NCBI RefSeq assembly: GCF_018531465.1
Contig: NZ_JAHDTF010000002.1
Coordinates: 186,001 to 250,000, forward strand
From: Sphaerisporangium fuscum
GTDB taxonomy: Bacteria; Actinomycetota; Actinomycetes; Streptosporangiales; Streptosporangiaceae
Direction of reading: 5' to 3'
DNA: 64,000 nucleotides
Made by a program: the position numbers and the translations under genes. Positions 47,607 to 55,170 of the stretch are shown here, in pieces. How positions within the stretch are numbered: position 1 is the stretch's first letter; each line of letters begins with the position of its first letter. Below the pieces are notes generated by a model. That model had not been told where the DNA came from and ran no database searches. It worked only from the letters and a program-made list of their open reading frames with translations.

Positions 47607-47879
47607 CTACCGGGTCGCGGACTCGATGTTGCCGCGGTAGGTGTTGATGATGCGCGACGCCTCGGCAAGCTCCTCCGACATCCTCTGGAAGGCCTGCCGG
47701 TAGCTCTGCCAGGCGCCGGCGAACCGCGTGGCACCCGGCCCCGTCCACGCCGTGCCGACCTTCGCGGCCTCACGGTCGAGCGCGGCCATGGTCTGGCGCA
47801 CCTGCTCCGCCTGCTGAGTGAACTGGGCGGCCATGTTCTGCATTTCCGCGGGGTCGCCGCCGAGCAAGCTCTGGCTCAT
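47607..47879 (-). CDS. WXG100 family (ESAT-6-like) protein
   Basis: The 90-residue protein starts at an ATG behind AAGGAGACC. It is helical with the WXG turn VGTAWTGPGATRF near residues 45-54, the defining motif of type VII secretion substrates, followed by a second helix. An in-frame ATG 33 bases upstream would add an atypical N-terminus. It is the likely client of the EccC-type ATPase encoded convergently next to it. A C-terminal YxxxD/E-type export signal is not obvious (TYRGNIESATR has Y then E after five residues). Confidence 0.9.
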   Translation of the reverse strand: MSQSLLGGDPAEMQNMAAQFTQQAEQVRQTMAALDREAAKVGTAWTGPGATRFAGAWQSYRQAFQRMSEELAEASRIINTYRGNIESATR

Positions 47880-48100
47880 GCCGGTCTCCTTGTGCGTACA
47901 GGGGGTAGCCAAACGCCCCTACCTTAGACGTCCACCCCCTAAGATGCACTGGTTATACCTACTGGTTATCAGCGCCTGCCCGTACCCAGGTTTTAGGGGC
48001 CCCGGCAGAAAGCCCGGGGGTAGGGGCTTACGAGAGATCAGAGGCCGCTTACACTCCGTGGGAGGCGCGGAAGGCCTTTGGTAGGAAAGGGACAACCTCG

Positions 48101-49843
48101 GTGCAGAAGGTCCTGATCGCCAATCGTGGCGAGATAGCCGTGCGGATCGCCCGCGCATGCAAGGATGCCGGCCTGACCGGTGTAGCCGTGTACGCCGACC
48201 AAGATCTCGACGCGCTTCACGTGCGGATGACGGACGAGGCGTACGCCCTCGGCGGGCAGTCTCCCGCGGAGACCTACCTCGACATCGGCAAACTCCTGCG
48301 GATCGCCCGCGAGTCCGGCGCCGACGCCGTACACCCCGGTTACGGCTTCCTGGCCGAGAACGCGGAGTTCGCCCAGGCCGTCATCGACGCCGGGCTGGTG
48401 TGGATCGGGCCGCCCCCCTCGGCGATCATCTCGCTCGGCGACAAGGTGGCCGCCCGGCACATCGCCCAGCGGGTGGGCGCGCCCCTGGTGGCGGGCACCC
48501 CCGACCCGGTGTCCGGCGTCGAGGAGGTGATCGACTTCGCCGTCGAGCACGGCCTGCCCATCGCGATCAAGGCGGCGTTCGGCGGCGGCGGGCGCGGCCT
48601 GAAGGTCGCCCGCACGCTGGAGGAGATCCCCGACCTGTACGAGTCGGCCGTGCGCGAGGCCGTCACCGCGTTCGGGCGCGGCGAGTGCTTCGTCGAGCGC
48701 TACCTCGACCGGCCCCGCCACGTCGAGACGCAGTGCCTCGCCGACAAGCACGGCAACGTCGTGGTCGTCTCCACGCGCGACTGCTCGCTCCAGCGGCGCC
48801 ACCAGAAGCTCGTCGAGGAGGCCCCCGCCCCGTTCCTGTCCGACGAGCAGCGTGAACTGCTCTACACCTCCTCCAAGGCCATCCTGAAGGAGGCGGGGTA
48901 CGTCGGGGCGGGCACCTGCGAGTTCCTGGTCGGCCAGGACGGCACGATCTCCTTCCTGGAGGTCAACACCCGCCTGCAGGTCGAGCACCCCGTCAGCGAG
49001 GAGGTCACCGGCCTCGACCTCGTGCGCGAGATGTTCCGCATCGCCGACGGCGAGCCGATCGGGTACGACGACCCCGTGGTGCGCGGGCACTCCATCGAGT
49101 TCCGCATCAACGCCGAGGACGCCGGCCGCAACTTCCTGCCCGCCCCGGGCACGCTGACCGCCATGCGGCCGCCCGCCGGCCCGGGCGTGCGGCTCGACGC
49201 CGGTTACGAGGCCGGGATGACGGTGCCCCAGTCGTTCGACTCGCTGGTCGCCAAGCTCATCGTGACCGGCCGCACCCGGCAGGAGGCCCTGGAGCGCTCG
49301 CGCCGGGCCCTGTCCGAGTTCGTGATCGAGGGCATGCCGACCGTCCTGCCGTTCCACCAGGCGGTGGTGTCCGACCCCGCCTTCGCCGGTGAGCCGTTCA
49401 GCGTGCACACCCGGTGGATCGAGACCGAGTTCACCGGCGCCATCGAGCCGTACAGCGGCGAGGTGTCGGCCGAGGAGCCGGTCGAGCGCGAGCGGGTGGT
49501 CGTGGAGGTCGGCGGCAAGCGGCTCGAGGTCGTGCTGCCCGCGGCCTCCGCCGCCGCGCGTCCCAGCACCCCCAAGAAGCCCGCGCGGCGCTCCGCCGGC
49601 AAGGGGCAGACGGCCGCCACCTCGGGAGACTCGCTGGTCAGCCCGATGCAGGGCACGATCGTCAAGGTCGCGGTGAGCGACGGCGACACCGTGCAGTCGG
49701 GCGACACGATCGTCGTGCTCGAGGCCATGAAGATGGAGCAGCCGCTCACCGCGCACAAGTCCGGGACGGTCACGGGCCTTTCGGCCGCGGTCGGGCAAAC
49801 GGTGACCGCGGGGGCGGCGATCTGCGAAATCAAGGACGCCTGA
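48101..49843 (+). CDS. accA: Acyl-CoA carboxylase alpha subunit: biotin carboxylase plus biotin carrier
   Basis: The 580-residue protein couples ATP-dependent carboxylation of biotin to a C-terminal carrier. The biotin carboxylase domain (1-445) has [26 protein letters not shown] and the [15 protein letters not shown] motif. A linker with Ala/Pro/Lys-rich sequence leads to the biotinyl domain with [10 protein letters not shown]. It pairs with the beta and epsilon subunits at 24-26 kb and is biotinylated by BirA at 16 kb. The start is a GTG. It corresponds to AccA-type subunits that serve acetyl- and propionyl-CoA carboxylases in Streptomyces. Confidence 0.96.
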   Translation: MQKVLIANRGEIAVRIARACKDAGLTGVAVYADQDLDALHVRMTDEAYALGGQSPAETYLDIGKLLRIARESGADAVHPGYGFLAENAEFAQAVIDAGLVWIGPPPSAIISLGDKVAARHIAQRVGAPLVAGTPDPVSGVEEVIDFAVEHGLPIAIKAAFGGGGRGLKVARTLEEIPDLYESAVREAVTAFGRGECFVERYLDRPRHVETQCLADKHGNVVVVSTRDCSLQRRHQKLVEEAPAPFLSDEQRELLYTSSKAILKEAGYVGAGTCEFLVGQDGTISFLEVNTRLQVEHPVSEEVTGLDLVREMFRIADGEPIGYDDPVVRGHSIEFRINAEDAGRNFLPAPGTLTAMRPPAGPGVRLDAGYEAGMTVPQSFDSLVAKLIVTGRTRQEALERSRRALSEFVIEGMPTVLPFHQAVVSDPAFAGEPFSVHTRWIETEFTGAIEPYSGEVSAEEPVERERVVVEVGGKRLEVVLPAASAAARPSTPKKPARRSAGKGQTAATSGDSLVSPMQGTIVKVAVSDGDTVQSGDTIVVLEAMKMEQPLTAHKSGTVTGLSAAVGQTVTAGAAICEIKDA

Positions 49844-49857
49844 GGCCACGGCTGACG

Positions 49858-49903
49858 AGGGTTCCTCGACAGGTAGAGATACGGTGGCCTATCGAGGAAC
49901 CCT
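49858..49903. terminator. Inverted repeat after the carboxylase alpha gene
   Basis: A perfect 12-bp inverted repeat (AGGGTTCCTCGA and TCGAGGAACCCT) with a 22-nt loop lies 15 bp after the carboxylase stop codon and before the next gene on the same strand. It could be a terminator or an operator for the downstream gene; the long loop leaves both open. Confidence 0.5.
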
Positions 49904-49947
49904 TACGACCCGCCATTCGTCCTGTAGGGCGAAGGAGGCAATTAGCC

Positions 49948-51336
49948 GTGACCACTCATTCGGTTCGCCGCGCCACAGCCACGATCGTGGCGATGCTGGC
50001 CGGTCTTCTCACGCTGCTCGCGTTGTCGCCCGCGGCGAGCGCGGCCGCTCCACCCGATCCGAACGCCATCGTCGCCGCCTGGAAGTCCGGTGACCCGGTC
50101 TACGCCGCGCCCGGAACGACCCTCAGCTCGAGCCAGCTGTCGGACATCCGCTCGGCGGTGAAGGACGCGAACAGCAAGATCTACGTCGCGGCCTTCCCCG
50201 ACGGCACGGTCGACAACACGACGGCGGGTCCGCTGATCACCGCGCTCGGCCGCAACCTCGCCTCGCAGGGCCGGCCGCGCGCCACGGTGGCGGTCCTCGA
50301 CGGCAACACACTGTTCGCGGGCTCCAGCGCCATCCGTAAGACGGGCCTGGCCGGGCAGATCGCCAACGCCGCGACGAGCAACAACAAGGACGTCGTCTCC
50401 GGCATGAAGGACTTCGTCCACCGCGTCGACCAGGCCGTCGGCGGCGACCCCAAGGGCGCGCTCAAGTCCGGCAGCTCCGCCGGTGGCGGCGGTGGCGGCG
50501 TCCTGATCGGCATCCTGGTGCTCGCCCTGGCCGGTGGCCTCGGCATCTTCTGGTACTCCCGGAAGAAGCGGCGTGAGCGCGAGGCCCGCGAGGCCGCCGA
50601 GCTCGCCGCCGTGAAGCAGACCGTCGAGGAGGACGTCACCAAGTTCGGTGAGGAGATCACCACGCTCGACCTCGACGTGAAGGTGTCCGACAACCAGGCC
50701 CAGACCCAGGGCGACTGGCAGCAGGCCCTCGACTCCTACGAGCGGGCCAAGAACCAGCTCGCCGAGATCAAGCGGGCCGACGACCTGCGCACCGTGACCA
50801 CCACCCTCGAGGAGGGCCGGTACGCCCTGGCCTGCGTCAAGGCCCGGGTCAACCACGAGCCGCTCCCCGAGCGGCGCGCTCCGTGCTTCTTCAACCCGCA
50901 GCACGGCCCGTCCGTCCGCGACGTCATGTGGGCCCCGCCCGGCGGCGCCCCGCGTGACGTCCCGGCCTGCGCCGACGACGCGCGGCGCGTGGAGCAGGGC
51001 TTCGACCCGCACATGCGTGAGGTCGTGGTCGACGGCCACCGCCGTCCCTACTGGGACGCCGGGCCGGCCTACGCCCCTTACGCCTCCGGCTACTACGGCG
51101 GCTTCGGCGGCGACCTGATGACCGGCATGCTGATCGGCACCGTCCTCGGCGGCTCCTTCGGCGGCTGGGGCCACAGCGGTTACGCCTCGGGCTACGACGC
51201 CGGGTTCGCCCAGGGCGCCGAGTCGGCCGGCGGCGACTGGGGCGGAGGCGGCGGCGTCGACTTCGGTGGCGGTGGCGACTGGGGTGGCGGCGGAGACTTC
51301 GGTGGCGGAGACTTCGGCGGCGGCGGAGACTGGTGA
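49948..51336 (+). CDS. Single-span membrane protein with glycine-rich C-terminus, unknown function
   Basis: The 462-residue protein has a signal sequence (cleavage near SAAAPPD), an extracellular alpha/beta region of about 130 residues (GTTLSSSQLSDIRSAVKDAN), a poly-Gly stretch, one membrane helix near residues 185-205 and a basic stop-transfer (SRKKRREREARE). The cytoplasmic part has a helical module (about 215-310, FGEEITTLDLDVKVSDNQAQ) and a C-terminal Gly/Trp/Phe/Asp-rich repeat tail. The helical module recurs in the next gene product. The GTG has a GAAGGAGG site. The outer domain loosely recalls TPM-type proteins, without certainty. Confidence 0.82.
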   Translation: MTTHSVRRATATIVAMLAGLLTLLALSPAASAAAPPDPNAIVAAWKSGDPVYAAPGTTLSSSQLSDIRSAVKDANSKIYVAAFPDGTVDNTTAGPLITALGRNLASQGRPRATVAVLDGNTLFAGSSAIRKTGLAGQIANAATSNNKDVVSGMKDFVHRVDQAVGGDPKGALKSGSSAGGGGGGVLIGILVLALAGGLGIFWYSRKKRREREAREAAELAAVKQTVEEDVTKFGEEITTLDLDVKVSDNQAQTQGDWQQALDSYERAKNQLAEIKRADDLRTVTTTLEEGRYALACVKARVNHEPLPERRAPCFFNPQHGPSVRDVMWAPPGGAPRDVPACADDARRVEQGFDPHMREVVVDGHRRPYWDAGPAYAPYASGYYGGFGGDLMTGMLIGTVLGGSFGGWGHSGYASGYDAGFAQGAESAGGDWGGGGGVDFGGGGDWGGGGDFGGGDFGGGGDW

Positions 51337-51437
51337 CCTTCCGGGGCCTCCGGTGACGACCGTCCCGGGGCCCGTGGAGGTTCCCGACCTTCGACGACAC
51401 GCCTCGGCGTGACAGGCACGGCGCTCGACCGCCTTCA

Positions 51438-51469
51438 CGACGGCGGGGGACTTCGGTCCCCCGCCGTCG
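51438..51469. terminator. Strong hairpin with UUCG-type loop
   Basis: A perfect 13-bp stem (CGACGGCGGGGGA and TCCCCCGCCGTCG) closes on C-TTCG-G, the very stable UUCG tetraloop. It lies 100 bp after the glycine-rich membrane protein gene and before the pentapeptide gene. Confidence 0.8.
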
Positions 51470-51594
51470 CCGTTTCCGGCCGTCGCCGTCCCGTCCCGGG
51501 AAGGTGGGCCGCCGTCGCTGAAGTGATCTGCAAGGCGGGTGCAACCTCGCGTATATGATCGCCTGCCAGACTCGGCACAGTTCTCGAGGAGGCT

Positions 51595-52839
51595 GTGTTG
51601 CGTCGTTCCATCCCTCTGGCCCTGGTTTCGGGGCTGTTCGTGCTGGCCGTTCCCGCCGTACCGGCATCGGCGTCGGCCGTCCCGTTCACGGCCACCGTGC
51701 TCGCCGCCTCCGCGTCGTCGGCGGTGGCGGTGCCCTGCAGGCCGGGGTCCGGCGCCAAGCTGCGAGGCAGGAACCTCACCGGTGGCGCCGCCCTTCCCGA
51801 GAACCTCCGCTGTGCCGACCTGACGGGTGCCAGGCTGGACGAGGTCGACCTCGGCCAGAAGGACCTCACCGGCGCCATCCTGAAGAACGCCTCCCTGAAG
51901 GAGGCCGACCTCACCCAGGCCAAGCTGGAGTACGCCGACCTGACGGGCGCGAACCTCTCCAAGGCCGACATCGGGCAGATGCACGCCAAGCACGCGGTCC
52001 TGCGTGACGCGGTCCTCACCGACGCCCACGGGAGCCAGGCGGAGTTCCCCCACGCCGACCTCACCGGGGCGATCATGGCGCGGGCCGAGTTGACGCAGGG
52101 CGACTTCACCGACGCCAAGCTGGTCGGCGCCGACCTCAACGAGGCCACGCTGGGCCAGCTCCAGGCCAGGAACGCCGACTTCGGCAAGGCCAAGATGCGC
52201 GACGCCAAGCTCGGGCAGGCCAAGCTGCAGTTCGCCGTGTTCAGGGGCGCGAACCTCACCAAGGCGGAGTTCACCCAGGCGGAGATGCAGAACGCCGACC
52301 TGCGCGGGGCGACGGTCGAGCGCGCCTCGTTCACGCAGGCCGACGACGTCAACCTCACCGGCGCGCTGGGCGAGCCGGTGAACGTCCCGGACGACGCGGT
52401 GGGCGAGCCGTCGAACCTGCCGCCATCGTCGTCGGAGTCCGCTGATCCGCAGCCGTCCGGCGGGGGGCGTGGCACGTCCGGGCTGGGGTTGGTGCTGGTC
52501 ATCCTGAGCGGCCTGGGGCTCAGCCTGACCCTCATCGTGTGGGGTCTTTCGCACCGCCGCAGGGTGGAACGGGCACGGCGCTTCGAGGAGGCCCGCCGGA
52601 CGGCGGAGGAGGACGTGATCCGCCTCGGCGAGGAGATCGACTCCCTCGACTTCGACTACAAGATCAACCACATGACCGGCGGCAGCGTCGACCAGGACTG
52701 GCGCCGCGCCCTGGACGCCTACGAGGCCGCCAAGCAGTCACTGCACAGCGCCCAGAACATCCCCCAGCTCGCCGGGGTCGCGGCGGCCGTCCATCACGGC
52801 CGGGCCGCGCTCGCTCACGTGAGGTCCCGCCTCACGTGA
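51595..52839 (+). CDS. Pentapeptide-repeat membrane protein with shared C-terminal module
   Basis: The 414-residue protein has a signal peptide (cleavage near PASASA), an extracellular pentapeptide-repeat region of some 35 units (residues about 60-255, A[DN]LxxA pattern such as ADLTGANLSKADIGQ), a Ser/Pro linker, one membrane helix near 300-322, a basic stop-transfer and a cytoplasmic helical module (EEDVIRLGEEIDSLDFDYKI). That module matches the previous gene product. Right-handed beta-helix repeats may mimic other molecules or serve as a scaffold. The start may be the GTG at 51595 or the TTG at 51598, which is better spaced from GAGGAGG. Confidence 0.87.
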   Translation: MLRRSIPLALVSGLFVLAVPAVPASASAVPFTATVLAASASSAVAVPCRPGSGAKLRGRNLTGGAALPENLRCADLTGARLDEVDLGQKDLTGAILKNASLKEADLTQAKLEYADLTGANLSKADIGQMHAKHAVLRDAVLTDAHGSQAEFPHADLTGAIMARAELTQGDFTDAKLVGADLNEATLGQLQARNADFGKAKMRDAKLGQAKLQFAVFRGANLTKAEFTQAEMQNADLRGATVERASFTQADDVNLTGALGEPVNVPDDAVGEPSNLPPSSSESADPQPSGGGRGTSGLGLVLVILSGLGLSLTLIVWGLSHRRRVERARRFEEARRTAEEDVIRLGEEIDSLDFDYKINHMTGGSVDQDWRRALDAYEAAKQSLHSAQNIPQLAGVAAAVHHGRAALAHVRSRLT

Positions 52840-52841
52840 GC
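52813..52841. terminator. Hairpin overlapping the end of the pentapeptide gene
   Basis: A perfect 12-bp stem (GCTCACGTGAGG and CCTCACGTGAGC) with a 5-nt loop includes the stop codon of the pentapeptide gene. Each arm contains the 10-bp palindrome CTCACGTGAG, so the site is a tandem pair of identical palindromes. It may terminate transcription or bind a protein. Confidence 0.55.
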
Positions 52842-52960
52842 CGCGAGGGTCCGGCGGTGGCTTGAGGAGGAGGGAGGGCGAGGAACGAGCCTGGACGACG
52901 ACGAAAGCCGCCGCCTCAAGCAGGCCCCGGGCCCGCCGAGCGGAGCGAGGCCATCGAACA
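52841..52960. repeat. Dispersed repeat copy A
   Basis: A 120-bp GC-rich element lies between the pentapeptide gene and the convergent lpdA gene. It aligns end to end with copy B at 55032-55152 at roughly 85 percent by eye. Conserved blocks include TGAGGAGGAGG, GGACGACGACGAA, CCGCCGCCTCAAG and CCGAGCGGAGCGAGGCCATC. Internal complementary runs (CTTGAGG and CCTCAAG) allow a hairpin. Copies A and B share the same orientation and the same kind of site, the gap between converging genes. Confidence 0.75.
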
Positions 52961-52963
52961 GGG

Positions 52964-54367
52964 TCAGATCACGGTCGAGGTGACCGGGAGCATGAGGCGG
53001 CGGGCCGCCTCGGTGACGGAGCCGGACAGGGAGGGGTAGACCGCGAAGGTGTGGGCGAGCTGGTCGACGGTCAGGCGGTGCTGCACCGCCAGCGACAGGG
53101 CCAGGATCAGCTCCGAGGCGCGCGGCGCGACGACGACCCCGCCGAGCACGATGCCGGTGTGCGGGCGGCAGAAGATCTTCACGAAGCCGTCGTTGAAGCC
53201 CTGCATCTTGGCGCGGGGGTTGGTGGCGAGAGGCAGCTTGACGATGTTGGCCTCGACCTCGCCGGCCTCGATCTGCTGCTGGGAGACGCCGACTGCGGCG
53301 ATCTCGGGGTCGGTGAAGATCGTGGACGCCACGGTGGCCAGGCGCAGCGGCTGCACCGCCTCGCCCAGGGCGTGCCACACGGCGATACGGCCCTGCATGG
53401 CCGCCACGGAGGCCAGCATGAGCACGCCCGTGCAGTCGCCCGCCGCGTAGACACCGGGGGCGGAGGTGCGGGAGACCTTGTCGACCTGGACGAAGCCGTT
53501 GCGGTCGAGGGTGACGCCGCACTCCTGCAGGCCGATGCCGGAGGTGTTCGGGATCATGCCGACGGTCATCAGGCAGTGGCTGCCCTCGGCCGTGCGGCCG
53601 TCCTCGAGGGTCACGACGACGCCGTGCGCGGTGCGCTTGACGGACGCGGCCCGGGACCTGCCCATGACGTTCATGCCGCGCCGCCGGTAGACCTCTTCGA
53701 GGACCTCGGCCGCGTCGGCGTCCTCGTTGGGCATCATGCGGTCGCGGGAGGAGACGAGGGTGACCTCCGAGCCGAGCGAGCGGTAGGCGCCCGCGAACTC
53801 CGCGCCGGTGACGCCGGATCCGACGACGATCAGGTGCTCGGGCAGCTCGTCGAGGTCGTACAGCTGGCGCCAGGTGAGCACGCGCTCGCCGTCGGGCTCC
53901 GCGGTGGGCAGCACGCGAGGCGTGGCGCCGGTCGCGACGATGACGACGTCGGCCTGGATCGTGCGGTCGCCGGCCCGCACGACCTGCGGGTCGACCAGGC
54001 GCCCCGGCGCGTGCACGATCTCGACGCCCTCGGCGACCAGTCTGGCGGAGATGTCCGCCGACTGGGCCTGCGCCAGCTCCTTGACGCGCTTGTTGACCAG
54101 CGGCATGTCGACGCGGATGCCGCCGACGTCGCCGTCGGACCCGCCGGTGTAGTGCACGCCGAGCGAGGCGGCGTCGAGCAGGGCCTGCTTGCGGACGGAC
54201 GTGGCGATCATCGTCTTGGACGGCACGCAGTCGGTGAGGACGCACGCGCCACCGGGGCCCTCTTGCTCGACCACGGTGACCTCGGCTCCGAGCTGAGCGG
54301 CCACCAGGGCCGCCTCATAGCCGCCGGGCCCACCGCCAATGATCACAATCCTCGTCACATAGCCCAT
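52964..54367 (-). CDS. lpdA: LpdA-type NAD(P)H-quinone reductase (flavoprotein disulfide reductase family)
   Basis: The 467-residue FAD/NAD flavoprotein starts MGYVTRIVIIGGGPGGYEAA, as in actinobacterial homologues. It has the second nucleotide motif IVVGSGVTGAEFAG and the FAD motif GVYAAGDCTGV. The active-site segment is GGACVLTDCVPSK with both Cys in CX4C spacing. The C-terminal His-Glu pair of true dihydrolipoamide dehydrogenases is absent (YPSLSGSVTEA), so quinone reduction as in Mycobacterium LpdA (Rv3303c) is more likely than a lipoyl role. From memory, that protein lacks the first Cys, so the pair here is notable. Confidence 0.9.
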   Translation of the reverse strand: MGYVTRIVIIGGGPGGYEAALVAAQLGAEVTVVEQEGPGGACVLTDCVPSKTMIATSVRKQALLDAASLGVHYTGGSDGDVGGIRVDMPLVNKRVKELAQAQSADISARLVAEGVEIVHAPGRLVDPQVVRAGDRTIQADVVIVATGATPRVLPTAEPDGERVLTWRQLYDLDELPEHLIVVGSGVTGAEFAGAYRSLGSEVTLVSSRDRMMPNEDADAAEVLEEVYRRRGMNVMGRSRAASVKRTAHGVVVTLEDGRTAEGSHCLMTVGMIPNTSGIGLQECGVTLDRNGFVQVDKVSRTSAPGVYAAGDCTGVLMLASVAAMQGRIAVWHALGEAVQPLRLATVASTIFTDPEIAAVGVSQQQIEAGEVEANIVKLPLATNPRAKMQGFNDGFVKIFCRPHTGIVLGGVVVAPRASELILALSLAVQHRLTVDQLAHTFAVYPSLSGSVTEAARRLMLPVTSTVI

Positions 54368-54577
54368 TGTCCCGCATGGTGAGGGGTGCCCGTGGTGCAA
54401 TACCCGGCTAGAAGCACTGAAGACCCGTAAAAAACCTGATTTCAGCCGATAAACCCCTATGAATCCACGGATAGCGGTCGCGATCACCGGAAGAACACCA
54501 GGGGTCGCCACGGTCCCCGCGCGTGTTGCCCGCGCGGACCGGATCCCGGCCGGGATCTTGGATTAGTCTTGTGTGCC

Positions 54578-55030
54578 GTGCCTGTTTACGCCGCCTACGG
54601 CAGCAACATGGACCCGAAGCAGATGGCCCAGAGGGCTCCCCACTCGCCCATGCGAGGGACGGGGTGGCTGCAAGGCTGGCGCCTGACCTTCGGCGGGGCC
54701 GACGTCGGCTGGGAAGGCGCCCTCGCCACCATCGTCGAAGACCCCGACGAGCACGTGTTCGTCGTGCTCTACGACGTGCCCGAGTGGGACGAGCCCTCCC
54801 TCGACCAGTGGGAGGGGGCCGAGCTCGGGCTCTTCCACAAGGTCCGCCTGCGCGTGGCCACCCTCGACGGCGAGGTGGTCGCCTGGTTCTACGTCCTGGA
54901 CCGCTATGAGGGCGGCCTGCCGTCCGCGCGCTACCTCGGCATCCTGGCCGACGCCGCCGAGAAGGCAGGCGCCCCCGACGACTACGTCGCCGACCTGCGC
55001 AGCCGCCCCTGCACCTCGATCGGCGGCTGA
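54578..55030 (+). CDS. Gamma-glutamylcyclotransferase family protein
   Basis: The 150-residue protein has the family opening YAAYGSNMDPKQM and the expected acidic catalytic region (PEWDEPSLDQWEG). Members release 5-oxoproline from gamma-glutamyl amines or peptides. The GTG start has no ribosome site and sits 10-15 bases after a TTAGTCT-like element, consistent with a leaderless transcript; a TTG at 54569 is the alternative. It is divergent from lpdA, an arrangement that also occurs, from memory, in Streptomyces. Confidence 0.88.
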   Translation: MPVYAAYGSNMDPKQMAQRAPHSPMRGTGWLQGWRLTFGGADVGWEGALATIVEDPDEHVFVVLYDVPEWDEPSLDQWEGAELGLFHKVRLRVATLDGEVVAWFYVLDRYEGGLPSARYLGILADAAEKAGAPDDYVADLRSRPCTSIGG

Positions 55031-55031
55031 C

Positions 55032-55152
55032 CCGCGAGGGGCGCGGCGGTGGTCTGAGGAGGAGGTAGGGCGAGGTACGAGCCCGGACGACGACGAAGAC
55101 CGCCGCCTCAAGGAGCGCCCCTCGCCGCCGAGCGGAGCGAGGCCATCAAGCA
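55032..55152. repeat. Dispersed repeat copy B
   Basis: This is the second full-length copy of the element described at 52841-52960, in the same orientation. It fills the gap between the cyclotransferase gene and the convergent HTH/glycosidase-like gene, starting one base after the stop codon of the former. Confidence 0.75.
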
Positions 55153-55170
55153 CAGCAACGCGATCAGCGG

